A DNA stretch of 7,650 bases from an uncultured Clostridia bacterium (lineage in GTDB: Bacteria; Bacillota; Clostridia; Oscillospirales; Ruminococcaceae): assembly GCA_947632425.1 (NCBI GenBank), contig CANRPG010000089.1:1-7650 (forward strand). The letters are read 5' to 3'. Under the pieces are notes generated by a model that ran no database searches, had not been told where the DNA came from, and saw only the letters and a list, made by a program, of their open reading frames with translations. Below, one piece after another: positions 1-6,404 of the stretch; within the stretch, counting starts at the first letter, position 1, and each line of letters begins with the position of its first letter. The translations under genes were made by a program, and so were the position numbers.

Positions 1-941
1 CACTTTTCCATTATCATAACGCCCGATGAGTACAGCTGCAAGCCCTTTTCAAAGTCCTTTGAGTAGTAGTCGAACGGCGTTTTCGAGGGTATGAACAGCA
101 GCGCATCATAAGTGGCAGCGCCCTCGTTGTGGGTGTGAATGTGCGCGGCAGGCGGATAAAAATCGCCGAACTTGTCAGCATAAAAGCTGTTGTAGTCGTC
201 GTCCGTCAGCTCCGACTTGTTCTTCTTCCACAGCGGAACCATGCTGTTTATAGTCTGTATCTCACGGTGTACTTCTGTCGGGTTGCCCTCGTCGTCATAG
301 TGCTGATGCTCAACTTCCGTCTTGATAGGGAAGCGAATGTAATCTGAATACTTCTTCACAAGCGACTGTATCTGATATTGATCGAGATATTTAGAATACT
401 TCTCATCGTCGGTGTCGTCTTTCAGCGTAAGTATTATCTCCGTGCCGACGTCCTGTTTGTCGCAGTCGTCTATCGTGTAGCCGTCAACGCCCTCCGACTT
501 CCACTCATATGCCTTGTCGCTGCCGAAAGCCTTTGTGCGCACGGTAACTTCCTTAGCCACCATGAACGCCGAGTAAAAGCCAACGCCGAACTGACCTATT
601 ATCTGAGATTCATCACCCAGCTCGTTGTCAGTCTTGAAAGCCAGCGAGCCGCTCTGCGCAATAGTGCCCAGGTTGTTTTCAAGCTCCTCTTTGGTCATGC
701 CTATGCCATTGTCGCGAATGGTAAGAGTGTTTTTGTCCTTGTCTGCCTCTATAAGTATCTCAAAATCATCGTGCTTCATGCCAACGCTCTCGTCGGTCAG
801 CGACTTGAAATACAGCTTGTCAATGGCATCACTCGCGTTTGAGATTATCTCACGCAGAAATATCTCCTTGTGCGTGTAGATAGAGTTGATCATAATGTCT
901 AAAAGCCTTTTCGATTCGGCTTTGAACTGCTTTTGTTCCAT
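1..941 (-). CDS. htpG: Molecular chaperone HtpG (bacterial Hsp90), N-terminal half, truncated by window edge
   Basis: ATP-dependent homodimeric cytosolic chaperone that remodels client proteins. The window holds the first 313 codons of a gene that is normally about 620-640 codons long; the rest lies beyond position 1. The GHKL ATPase domain is intact. It has the N-box REIISNASDAIDKL with the expected catalytic Glu31 and Mg-coordinating Asn35, then RDNGIGM with Asp77 contacting adenine, the glycine-rich lid GQFGVGFYSAF (residues 116-126), and TIAQSGS (93-99). The start of the middle domain follows, with PLWKKNKSEL and, near the edge, GLQLYSSGVMIMEK. The ATG at 939-941 is preceded by the ribosome binding site AAGGGAG (951-957, complement) at 9 bases. 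The gene is monocistronic at its 5' end, divergent from the CPBP gene, and has a promoter with a CIRCE operator, which points to HrcA control. Identification is near certain. No odd residues were seen in the part present. Confidence 0.97.
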   Translation of the reverse strand, partial: MEQKQFKAESKRLLDIMINSIYTHKEIFLREIISNASDAIDKLYFKSLTDESVGMKHDDFEILIEADKDKNTLTIRDNGIGMTKEELENNLGTIAQSGSLAFKTDNELGDESQIIGQFGVGFYSAFMVAKEVTVRTKAFGSDKAYEWKSEGVDGYTIDDCDKQDVGTEIILTLKDDTDDEKYSKYLDQYQIQSLVKKYSDYIRFPIKTEVEHQHYDDEGNPTEVHREIQTINSMVPLWKKNKSELTDDDYNSFYADKFGDFYPPAAHIHTHNEGAATYDALLFIPSKTPFDYYSKDFEKGLQLYSSGVMIMEK

Positions 942-966
942 GATTTTTATCTCCCTTGAAAGAATT

Positions 967-993
967 TTAGCACTCTCGCTCTTCAAGTGCTAA
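967..993 (-). promoter_or_regulatory. CIRCE operator (HrcA binding site) of htpG
   Basis: The inverted repeat TTAGCACTC - 9 bases - AAGTGCTAA differs from the CIRCE consensus TTAGCACTC-N9-GAGTGCTAA at one position (985, A for G on the plus strand), so 8 of 9 arm pairs are kept. It begins four bases downstream of the htpG -10 box, so a bound HrcA dimer would cover the transcription start. The element also lies in the 5' leader of the transcript. CIRCE is known mainly from groESL and hrcA-grpE-dnaK; the location here makes htpG a likely member of the same heat-shock regulon. That function is inferred, while the match is seen directly. Confidence 0.93.
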
Positions 994-997
994 ATAT

Positions 998-1025
998 ATT
1001 ATATCATATACTTTTGCGACTTCAA
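998..1025 (-). promoter_or_regulatory. Sigma-A-type promoter of htpG
   Basis: Read on the minus strand: -35 TTGAAG (1020-1025), a 16-base spacer, and -10 TATAAT (998-1003). Transcription would start near 991, inside or at the edge of the CIRCE element, giving a leader of about 50 bases to the htpG ATG. The spacer is one base under the optimum and the -35 has two mismatches, which suits a repressed, inducible promoter. Confidence 0.8.
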
Positions 1026-1070
1026 TATATGTAATGATTTTTTAATATTTTATTTACAAATATTTAATAG

Positions 1071-1099
1071 TTGCAAAATGCGTGAATATCTGTTATAAT
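1071..1099 (+). promoter_or_regulatory. Extended -10 promoter of the CPBP gene
   Basis: -35 TTGCAA (1071-1076), a 17-base spacer, and a perfect -10 TATAAT (1094-1099) with the extended TGT at 1091-1093. Start expected near 1106, giving a leader of only about 24 bases before the ATG at 1130. It faces away from the htpG promoter, with 45 bases of AT-rich DNA between the two -35 boxes. Confidence 0.85.
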
Positions 1100-1129
1100 A
1101 ACAATATCTATATATAAAGAGGACTAACC

Positions 1130-2206
1130 ATGGATAATTTCGGCTATGGCGGCTTCGGCGGCTTTAATAACTTTAACAATATGAATATGAATTACGACTA
1201 CCAGCTTTATGCGGCAAGAATGAACGAGCGGCGGCTTCTGAAAAGAAATGCATCTATCCTCGGCGTGCTTTTGCTGCTTTACGAGCTTTTGTGTTATGTC
1301 GTAGGCAGGGTAACGCTTTTTGTAATAGTGTATATCCACAGCGGCGTGCTTGCCTTTCCTGTAGGCAGCAGCTTTAACAATATACTGCGCGGCGATGACT
1401 TTTATTTTTCTACCGCGGTAAACATGGGATTTTCCTGCATCGTCGTCGTCGTGTCTGTTATAGTCCTGCTTCTTATCGCCAGACTGGGCTTCAAAGTAGA
1501 CCTTACGCACATCTACCGCTTTGAAAAAGGGCAGGGAAAGACAATAGCCACCTGTTTTCCTGCGGTAATGCTTACGAACCTTGCGCTGGCAACTATAATA
1601 GGTATGATAGTTTCGTACCTTTCTTCATACGGCATCACCGTGCCGCAGGCTGACTTTTCCTACACCGACATCTCTGCGGCAGCGTTTGCAATGCAGATAC
1701 TCTACGGTGTTGTAATAGCCCCTCTTGCAGAAGAAACATTATACCGCGGTCTCGCGATACACCTCCTCAAACCCTACGGCAAGGGCATGGCAGTTATAAT
1801 ATCCTCGCTGGTGTTTGGTCTTATGCACGAAAATATTCCGCAGGCAGTAAACGCATTCTGCTTCGGACTTGTCATGGGCAGCATAACCGTCAGCTGCAAT
1901 TCTGTAATACCCACAATAGTGGTGCATATGCTGAATAACGCCTTGGCGCAGATACCCGACATCGCCGACATTATCGGCAACGATGCTCTGTATCAGGTGT
2001 ATTATGCCTTAGCTATACTCAGCCTTGTGATAGGTCTGTATATCATATTTGCGCACCACAGAAAAATACGCCTTCCCAAAGACGAAAACTGCGTTATGCA
2101 AACAGGGGAGAGATACAAGACCGCCATGCTGTGTATGCCTATGGTGTTCTACTGGCTGTATCTGGCTTATCAGTATATCTCAAGCTTCATTCTGGCGAAT
2201 ATATAA
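1130..2206 (+). CDS. CPBP-family intramembrane glutamic/metalloprotease (CAAX protease/Abi family)
   Basis: Predicted multi-pass membrane protein of 358 residues. The CPBP (Abi/Rce1-like) signature is complete and in order: motif 1 APLAEETLYRG with Glu201, Glu202 and Arg206; motif 2 FGLMHE with Phe229 and His233; motif 3 HMLNN with His266, Asn269 and Asn270. These residues form the active site in Rce1-type proteases. Hydrophobic segments lie near 43-68, 97-117, 140-165, 185-200, 220-235, 242-262, 290-308 and 333-355. The first about 22 residues are a Gly/Phe/Asn-rich stretch of short repeats (GYGGFGGF, FNNFNN, MNMN), likely cytoplasmic and disordered. The ATG at 1130 has the ribosome binding site AAAGAGGA (1116-1123) at 6 bases. 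It is a single gene with its own promoter and terminator. Bacterial members are linked to prenyl-protein or peptide processing, bacteriocin self-immunity or phage defence, but nothing next to it (no bacteriocin or peptide gene) identifies a substrate, so the role is open. Confidence 0.93.
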   Translation: MDNFGYGGFGGFNNFNNMNMNYDYQLYAARMNERRLLKRNASILGVLLLLYELLCYVVGRVTLFVIVYIHSGVLAFPVGSSFNNILRGDDFYFSTAVNMGFSCIVVVVSVIVLLLIARLGFKVDLTHIYRFEKGQGKTIATCFPAVMLTNLALATIIGMIVSYLSSYGITVPQADFSYTDISAAAFAMQILYGVVIAPLAEETLYRGLAIHLLKPYGKGMAVIISSLVFGLMHENIPQAVNAFCFGLVMGSITVSCNSVIPTIVVHMLNNALAQIPDIADIIGNDALYQVYYALAILSLVIGLYIIFAHHRKIRLPKDENCVMQTGERYKTAMLCMPMVFYWLYLAYQYISSFILANI

Positions 2207-2208
2207 AC

Positions 2209-2238
2209 AAAAAAGGCTCATTTGTGTGAGCCTTTTTA
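2209..2238. terminator. Bidirectional intrinsic terminator between convergent genes
   Basis: The stem GGCTCA (2215-2220) / TGAGCC (2227-2232) has a 6-base loop and is extended by A-T pairs, with A-rich sequence on the left and T-rich sequence on the right. It therefore gives a hairpin plus U-tract on both strands. It starts 3 bases after the CPBP stop and lies 10 bases beyond the stop of the minus-strand CAP lipoprotein gene, serving both. Confidence 0.92.
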
Positions 2239-2247
2239 TTATGCTTT

Positions 2248-3474
2248 TTACCAGTATGTCACAAATTCCTGTACCCAGTATTTTGTGTGAGTTGTGCTGT
2301 CGTAGTAATAGCCTATGCCTATGTGAGTGAACTTTCCTACCGGCGTGCCGTCGCTGTGAGTGCTGTTGCCGCCGAGAATGTTGGTAAGGTGTCCCGTTGA
2401 TTTTTCCCAGCTTGCTACAACCTTTTCTGGTGACAGCTGACCGTATGCTATGTTCTCACCGCGGCCTTCCCACGAATACTCGCCGACGTACTGATTGTAC
2501 ATCTTTCTCATCGAAGCGCTGTCAAGGTGGTTGAAGTCCTTCGATATCTGCTCGGCGCGTATCATGGCTATTTTAGTAAGGTTCTCGTCCAGCACCAGCG
2601 GTCCCAGACCGTTTTTCTTTCTTACTTCGTTTGTATATTTCAAAACGCCGTTTATGTTTTCCTGTACCTCGCTGCTGTATGCCGACAGCCAGTTGCTCGG
2701 CTTCGGCGCAGCGGTGGTAGTGGGCTTAGCCGTAGTTACCGGCTTAGGCGTGGTAGTCTTTGGCTTTGGTGTAGTGGTCGGCTTGGGTGTTGTAGCCTTG
2801 GTAGTCGTGGTAGTTGTCGTCGTGGTAGTGGTCGTAGTAGTCGTCGTTGTCGTAGTCCTCGGCTTTGTCAGAGTCGCAGACCTTACATAACCGCTCATTC
2901 CGCCTGCCGATATCTGATACCAGCCGTCGTCAGCGCTTCCCGTAACGGTAACTTCCATGCCGCCCGGCAAAAGTGAAATTACCTGCGCGTTTGCCTCGGC
3001 AGAGCTGTAAAACGGCGTGCTTGAAATTGTCTGCATCTTTGAGCCTACAGCAGGCGTGCCGCTTTCGCCGCCGCTTACCGAGCCTGATGAGCCGCTTACA
3101 GCAACGCTGCCTCCCGAGCCGTCGGTCGTCGGCAAAGTCATGCCCGAAACGCCCGAAATGCCGGAGTCTTCATCAGGTGATTTTTCGGTTATTATAGTGG
3201 TGACGGGCGAGCCGTTTTCGTCGGTAACAATGTTTCCTTTGCTGTCAAGCTCTACAGCTATCAAAGTAGTGCCGCCCGAAGTGTCATCGCCCACAGCAGT
3301 CTGACCTGCTGCCGATGTGGTCGTCACGCTGCCGGTATCTTCACCCGAGGGTGTGCCGCTGTTTACCACAGGGGGCAGAGTAACATAATATTCGCCGCCG
3401 CTGACATTCAGACAGCCTGTAAGCGCAAGTGCCGCAGCAGCCGCAGATATAAGAACTACACGAGCTTTCTTCAT
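2248..3474 (-). CDS. Secreted lipoprotein with SH3-like domain, polythreonine linker and CAP (SCP/PR-1) domain
   Basis: A 408-residue surface protein. Residues 1-21 are a lipoprotein signal (MKKARVV, an Ala/Leu core, lipobox LTGC), so Cys21 should be lipidated and the protein anchored on the outer face of the membrane. Residues 22-145 are a Gly/Ser/Thr-rich, low-complexity stalk. Residues about 146-203 look like a bacterial SH3 domain (PFYSSAEANAQVI, DDGWYQI, GYVRS), a fold often used to bind cell wall. Then come 19 consecutive threonines (207-225) and a Thr-Pro-Lys linker with repeated TTPKP units (to about 259). The C-terminal about 130 residues are a CAP domain: YTNEVRKKNGLGPLVLDENL, His316 (FNHLDS), Glu340 (GENIAYGQ), WEKSTGH with His362, FTHIGIGYY with His384, and YWVQEF. 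Function of bacterial CAP domains is mostly unknown. The ATG has the ribosome binding site AAGAGG (3484-3489, complement) at 9 bases. It has its own promoter and lies downstream of the htrA operon on the same strand. Confidence 0.92.
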   Translation of the reverse strand: MKKARVVLISAAAAALALTGCLNVSGGEYYVTLPPVVNSGTPSGEDTGSVTTTSAAGQTAVGDDTSGGTTLIAVELDSKGNIVTDENGSPVTTIITEKSPDEDSGISGVSGMTLPTTDGSGGSVAVSGSSGSVSGGESGTPAVGSKMQTISSTPFYSSAEANAQVISLLPGGMEVTVTGSADDGWYQISAGGMSGYVRSATLTKPRTTTTTTTTTTTTTTTTTTTKATTPKPTTTPKPKTTTPKPVTTAKPTTTAAPKPSNWLSAYSSEVQENINGVLKYTNEVRKKNGLGPLVLDENLTKIAMIRAEQISKDFNHLDSASMRKMYNQYVGEYSWEGRGENIAYGQLSPEKVVASWEKSTGHLTNILGGNSTHSDGTPVGKFTHIGIGYYYDSTTHTKYWVQEFVTYW

Positions 3475-3518
3475 ATATATCTACCTCTTATTGATCAACA
3501 TAACAATTCATTATAATT

Positions 3519-3547
3519 ATTATATCTTAAATCTTTTGGCGTGTCAA
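3519..3547 (-). promoter_or_regulatory. Consensus sigma-A promoter of the CAP lipoprotein gene
   Basis: Read on the minus strand: exact TTGACA (3542-3547), a 17-base spacer, and exact TATAAT (3519-3524). Start expected near 3512, with a leader of about 38 bases. A perfect match in both boxes and spacing predicts strong, probably constitutive expression independent of the upstream htrA operon. No operator-like repeat was noticed around it. Confidence 0.9.
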
Positions 3548-3605
3548 TAAGGATATGTGTATTTTCGGTAAAAAATCAATGTTTGCAGTTAATGATTTAA
3601 CTATT

Positions 3606-4967
3606 TTAGTCTTTCTTTTCAACGAAGCCCTGTGTGGCGGTATTGTCTTTTTCCAGCTTGAAGGTTATCTGAAAGCTCGTTGTGCCGCCCTTGGGGTCTA
3701 TCCTTACGACGTCGGCGGTTACTTCATCGCCCGGCTTCATGCCCGAAACAGAATCCATAGTTTCGCTAAGGCTGGTTACTTTCTTGCCGTTTATGTGCGT
3801 AATGAAATCACCCACCAAAAGCTCGGTGCTGCTTATGTCGCAGTCCTCGTCAATGCTTGCAATATACAGCCCCGCGCATGGGTAGCCGTAGCTGTCAGCC
3901 GTCATTTCGTCAACGCCTATAAAGCCTATGCCTATGCGAACGCGATCCTCTATGCTGCCGTTTTCCATAAGCTGCTCGATTATCGGCTTTGCTGCTTTTG
4001 TAGATATTGCAAAACCTATGCCGTCATAATAAGTCGCAGAAAGTTTGGAAGATATTATGCCAACCACCTGTCCCCACATATTGAACAGCGCGCCGCCCGA
4101 ATTTCCGGGGTTTATAGCGGCATCTATCTGAATGCATTCCATTTCAAGGTTCTCTATATCCGTTCTTATCTCTCTGCCTACAGCAGAAACAACGCCTTTT
4201 GTTATAGTGCCGTAAAGTCCGGCAGGGTTGCCTATCGCCACAACGTCCTCACCCGGCGAAACGCTGTCAGAGTCTGCAAAAACCGCAGGCGAAAGCCCCG
4301 TTTTCTCTATCTTCAATACGGCAATATCAGATTTCGGGTCGCTGCCTACCACTCGTGCCGCATACGCAGTGTCATCGTGAAGCACCACCTTTATAAGCAG
4401 CGGGGATTTGTCGATAACGTGCGCATTTGTAACAATGTAGCCGTCCTCCGTGATGATTATTCCCGACCCCTGCACAGAACCCCCTACAACGGTCGTCGGC
4501 GAAACATCGTAATACACTATCACCGATACCACCGAAGGTGACAGCGCTTTGGCAAGCCCTTCGGTCGTGTATCTTCCGCTGCCGTCGGGCATATAATAGC
4601 TTTCGTCCAGCTTCGGCGGTTCATAAAGGGGCAGGGTAAAGCTGGTCCCTATTCCAGCGCGGTCTACTAAGACCGAGAACCACCCTTTGCCGAACACTAT
4701 GGTTGCTATCATGTACAGTATCAGCACCGAGAGCAGCCCCAGACAAACTGTTTTTACCACATCAGAAGCGCGATACTGCCTTTTGTATGAAGCAGACATC
4801 ACCGAACCCCAGAATATGTCGTCAAAGTCGCCCTTTCTGCCCGTAGTTTTTGGCGATGCTTCGGTATTTTCAGCGCCTTCATTTGTATCTTCCGCAGTTT
4901 CGCTTTCCGCACTTTGCGCAGGGTAGCGCTTTTCTATCTCCTGCAAATTCTTTTCAAAAAGATCCAA
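3606..4967 (-). CDS. Membrane-anchored HtrA/Deg-type S1C serine protease with one PDZ domain
   Basis: Extracytoplasmic quality-control protease of 453 residues. Residues 1-68 form a hydrophilic, Glu/Thr-rich cytoplasmic tail. A single membrane span is at about 70-92 (VVKTVCLGLLSVLILYMIA). The trypsin-like domain runs from about 135 to 335 with a complete triad: His183 in VTNAHVID, Asp214 in DPKSDIAVLKI, Ser290 in NPGNSGGAL. One PDZ domain spans about 345-437 (GLYIASIDED, LLVGDFITHINGKKV, MKPGDEV). Length and layout match Firmicutes HtrA/HtrB/YyxA proteins. The start codon is TTG (4965-4967), chosen because the strong site AAGAGGTG (4976-4983, complement) lies 8 bases upstream and the next in-frame Met is residue 57, just before the membrane span. 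The gap to the kinase stop is only 6 bases, so this is the third gene of the operon. The protease is probably a target of the two-component system encoded just upstream. Two cysteines (364 and 376) lie in the PDZ ligand-side region. Confidence 0.95.
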   Translation of the reverse strand: MDLFEKNLQEIEKRYPAQSAESETAEDTNEGAENTEASPKTTGRKGDFDDIFWGSVMSASYKRQYRASDVVKTVCLGLLSVLILYMIATIVFGKGWFSVLVDRAGIGTSFTLPLYEPPKLDESYYMPDGSGRYTTEGLAKALSPSVVSVIVYYDVSPTTVVGGSVQGSGIIITEDGYIVTNAHVIDKSPLLIKVVLHDDTAYAARVVGSDPKSDIAVLKIEKTGLSPAVFADSDSVSPGEDVVAIGNPAGLYGTITKGVVSAVGREIRTDIENLEMECIQIDAAINPGNSGGALFNMWGQVVGIISSKLSATYYDGIGFAISTKAAKPIIEQLMENGSIEDRVRIGIGFIGVDEMTADSYGYPCAGLYIASIDEDCDISSTELLVGDFITHINGKKVTSLSETMDSVSGMKPGDEVTADVVRIDPKGGTTSFQITFKLEKDNTATQGFVEKKD

Positions 4968-4983
4968 TACCTGTCACCTCTTT
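4965..4983 (-). promoter_or_regulatory. Ribosome binding site and TTG start of htrA, overlapping the kinase stop
   Basis: On the minus strand the sequence AAGAGGTG (4976-4983) overlaps the kinase TGA stop (4974-4976) and is followed after 8 bases by TTG (4965-4967). The good ribosome binding site at the right distance decides for the TTG start over any internal Met. The overlap suggests translation of htrA is coupled to that of the kinase. Confidence 0.8.
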
Positions 4984-6404
4984 GCGCTGCCTTCTTTTTC
5001 CTGCGGCTTGCCGGGCAGCGTGAACACAAATTCCGTGTATTCGCCCTTAACGCTGCGCACCATTATCTTGCCGCCGTGCAGCTTTACTATGCTTCTTACT
5101 ATGTTAAGACCCAGCCCGACTCCGCTCTTGTCCTTGCCGCGCGATTCGTCAGTCTTGTAAAATCTGTCAAACACCTGCGGCAGTTCCTCCTGCGAAAGAC
5201 CCTCGCCGCTGTTTTTTATAGAGACCGCCGTCATGTTGTCGTGCGTGTCAAAGCCGAACTCGATGTAGCCGTTCTTGTCAACGAACTTTATCGCGTTTTC
5301 GAGAAGATTGTATATCACCTGATGTATAAGGTCGTTGTCGGCGTATACTATCACCCTGTCAACGTCCAGTCCGCGAACATCTATGTTCTTCTCCTCCAGC
5401 CTGTTTTCAAACGTCACCAGCGTGTCAACAATAGGCTCTATCAGGCTGAACTGCGCGCATTTAAGCTCTACCGTTCCCGATTCTATCCTCGCCAGATTGA
5501 GCATACTTCTCACAAGCCGCGTCAGCCTCTGTACTTCCGAAGATATTATCCTGAGGTACTTCTTCTCCTCGCTTTGTGGTATAGTGCCGTCAAGTATGCC
5601 GTCAACAAAGCCGCCTATCGAGGTCATCGGCGTTCTCAGCTCGTGCGAAACGTTTGCAACAAAGCTGCTCCTCATCTTGTCGTAGTTGTTCAGAGATACC
5701 GCCATGTCGTTGAAAGCCTTGCCTAGAATGTCAAACTCCGTCGTGTCGTATTCGGGCAGCCGCTGCGTAAAATCACCCTTGCCGATTAGCGTTGCAGTCT
5801 CGGCAAGCTCCGTAATAGGCGTAGTCAGCTGCTTTGTCGCAATGTATACTATAATAAGCACTATTGCAAGAACCAGTATCATAGATATCAAAAATATCTG
5901 CATTATGTTCCAGATGTAGCTGTCCTGTTCCGTCAGCGAAATTGCGGCGAACAGATAAAACGGCTCGGAGCCTATATCAAATACTATTCCAGAAACGTGC
6001 CTTTCAGACGGCAAAAAACCTTCCATGTCAGAGGAAAAGTAAGTCGCGCTCCTTTTCATGTCCTCGAGTACGCCTTTCGGTACGCTGCCGCTCAGCCGCG
6101 TTCCCGTGAATACCACGGTATTGCCGTCCTCATCGGTCATAAAAAGCTCTCCGCCTATCGACTGCGCATGGCTTTTCAGTATGTCTTCGACCTCGCTGCC
6201 CGTTAGCTCATCGGTACTTCCGGCAGTTTCGGCAACTTCTTCGGCAGCGGTAGAAACATTTGAAATAAGCAAGTCGCGCTTCTCGCCCGAAAAATACTGT
6301 GAAGAAACAAGCAGTAATACTGCTCCTAAGCATATAAAGCTTATTAGTATTACTGCCGCACATATAATGAAGTATTTAAAAAATATGCTTTTGGTGTCGC
6401 GCAT
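4974..6404 (-). CDS. HAMP-domain sensor histidine kinase of a two-component system
   Basis: Membrane sensor kinase of 476 residues that phosphorylates the adjacent response regulator. Domains in order: membrane span 1 at about 10-34; an extracytoplasmic sensor region at about 35-163 (acidic helix EEVAETAGSTDELTGSEVEDI, then PAS/Cache-like strands such as GGELFMTDEDGNTVVFTG); span 2 at about 164-189; HAMP at about 187-240 (TTPITELAETATLIGKGDF); HisKA dimerisation with phospho-accepting His254 in NVSHELRTP; and a HATPase_c domain to about 465 with N-box HQVIYNLLENAIKF, F-box VFDRFYKTD, and G2 SGVGLGL. The G1 box reads KNSGEGL, with Asn398 where most kinases have Asp. The ATG (6402-6404) shares one base with the regulator's TAA, and only a weak GAGG lies 13 bases upstream, so translation is probably coupled. 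The co-encoded protease suggests an envelope-stress input; the ligand is unknown. Confidence 0.95.
   Translation of the reverse strand: MRDTKSIFFKYFIICAAVILISFICLGAVLLLVSSQYFSGEKRDLLISNVSTAAEEVAETAGSTDELTGSEVEDILKSHAQSIGGELFMTDEDGNTVVFTGTRLSGSVPKGVLEDMKRSATYFSSDMEGFLPSERHVSGIVFDIGSEPFYLFAAISLTEQDSYIWNIMQIFLISMILVLAIVLIIVYIATKQLTTPITELAETATLIGKGDFTQRLPEYDTTEFDILGKAFNDMAVSLNNYDKMRSSFVANVSHELRTPMTSIGGFVDGILDGTIPQSEEKKYLRIISSEVQRLTRLVRSMLNLARIESGTVELKCAQFSLIEPIVDTLVTFENRLEEKNIDVRGLDVDRVIVYADNDLIHQVIYNLLENAIKFVDKNGYIEFGFDTHDNMTAVSIKNSGEGLSQEELPQVFDRFYKTDESRGKDKSGVGLGLNIVRSIVKLHGGKIMVRSVKGEYTEFVFTLPGKPQEKEGSAKR

Noticed and set aside
1044..1064. Inverted repeat AATATTT/AAATATT between the divergent promoters
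   Set aside because: Seven A/T-only pairs in very AT-rich DNA are expected by chance; no other evidence for a site.
2495..2890. Plus-strand frame with a long valine run
   Set aside because: It is the exact antisense of the polythreonine tract and linker of the CAP lipoprotein; no promoter or ribosome binding site.
1130..3474. CPBP protein plus lipoprotein as a bacteriocin/immunity or defence pair
   Set aside because: The genes are convergent with a shared terminator, there is no precursor peptide or exporter, and the lipoprotein is a CAP protein; no support beyond family-level association of CPBP.
3587..3602. Hairpin AGTTAA/TTAACT downstream of htrA as a terminator
   Set aside because: Only one G-C pair in a 6-pair stem, and the T-run is about 15 bases away; not a convincing intrinsic terminator.
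3555..4541. Long plus-strand frame opposite htrA
   Set aside because: Shadow of the confirmed serine protease gene; composition is that of reverse-complemented coding DNA and contains no domain.
4914..5726. Long plus-strand frame opposite the kinase
   Set aside because: Shadow of the histidine kinase frame, whose motifs are complete on the minus strand.
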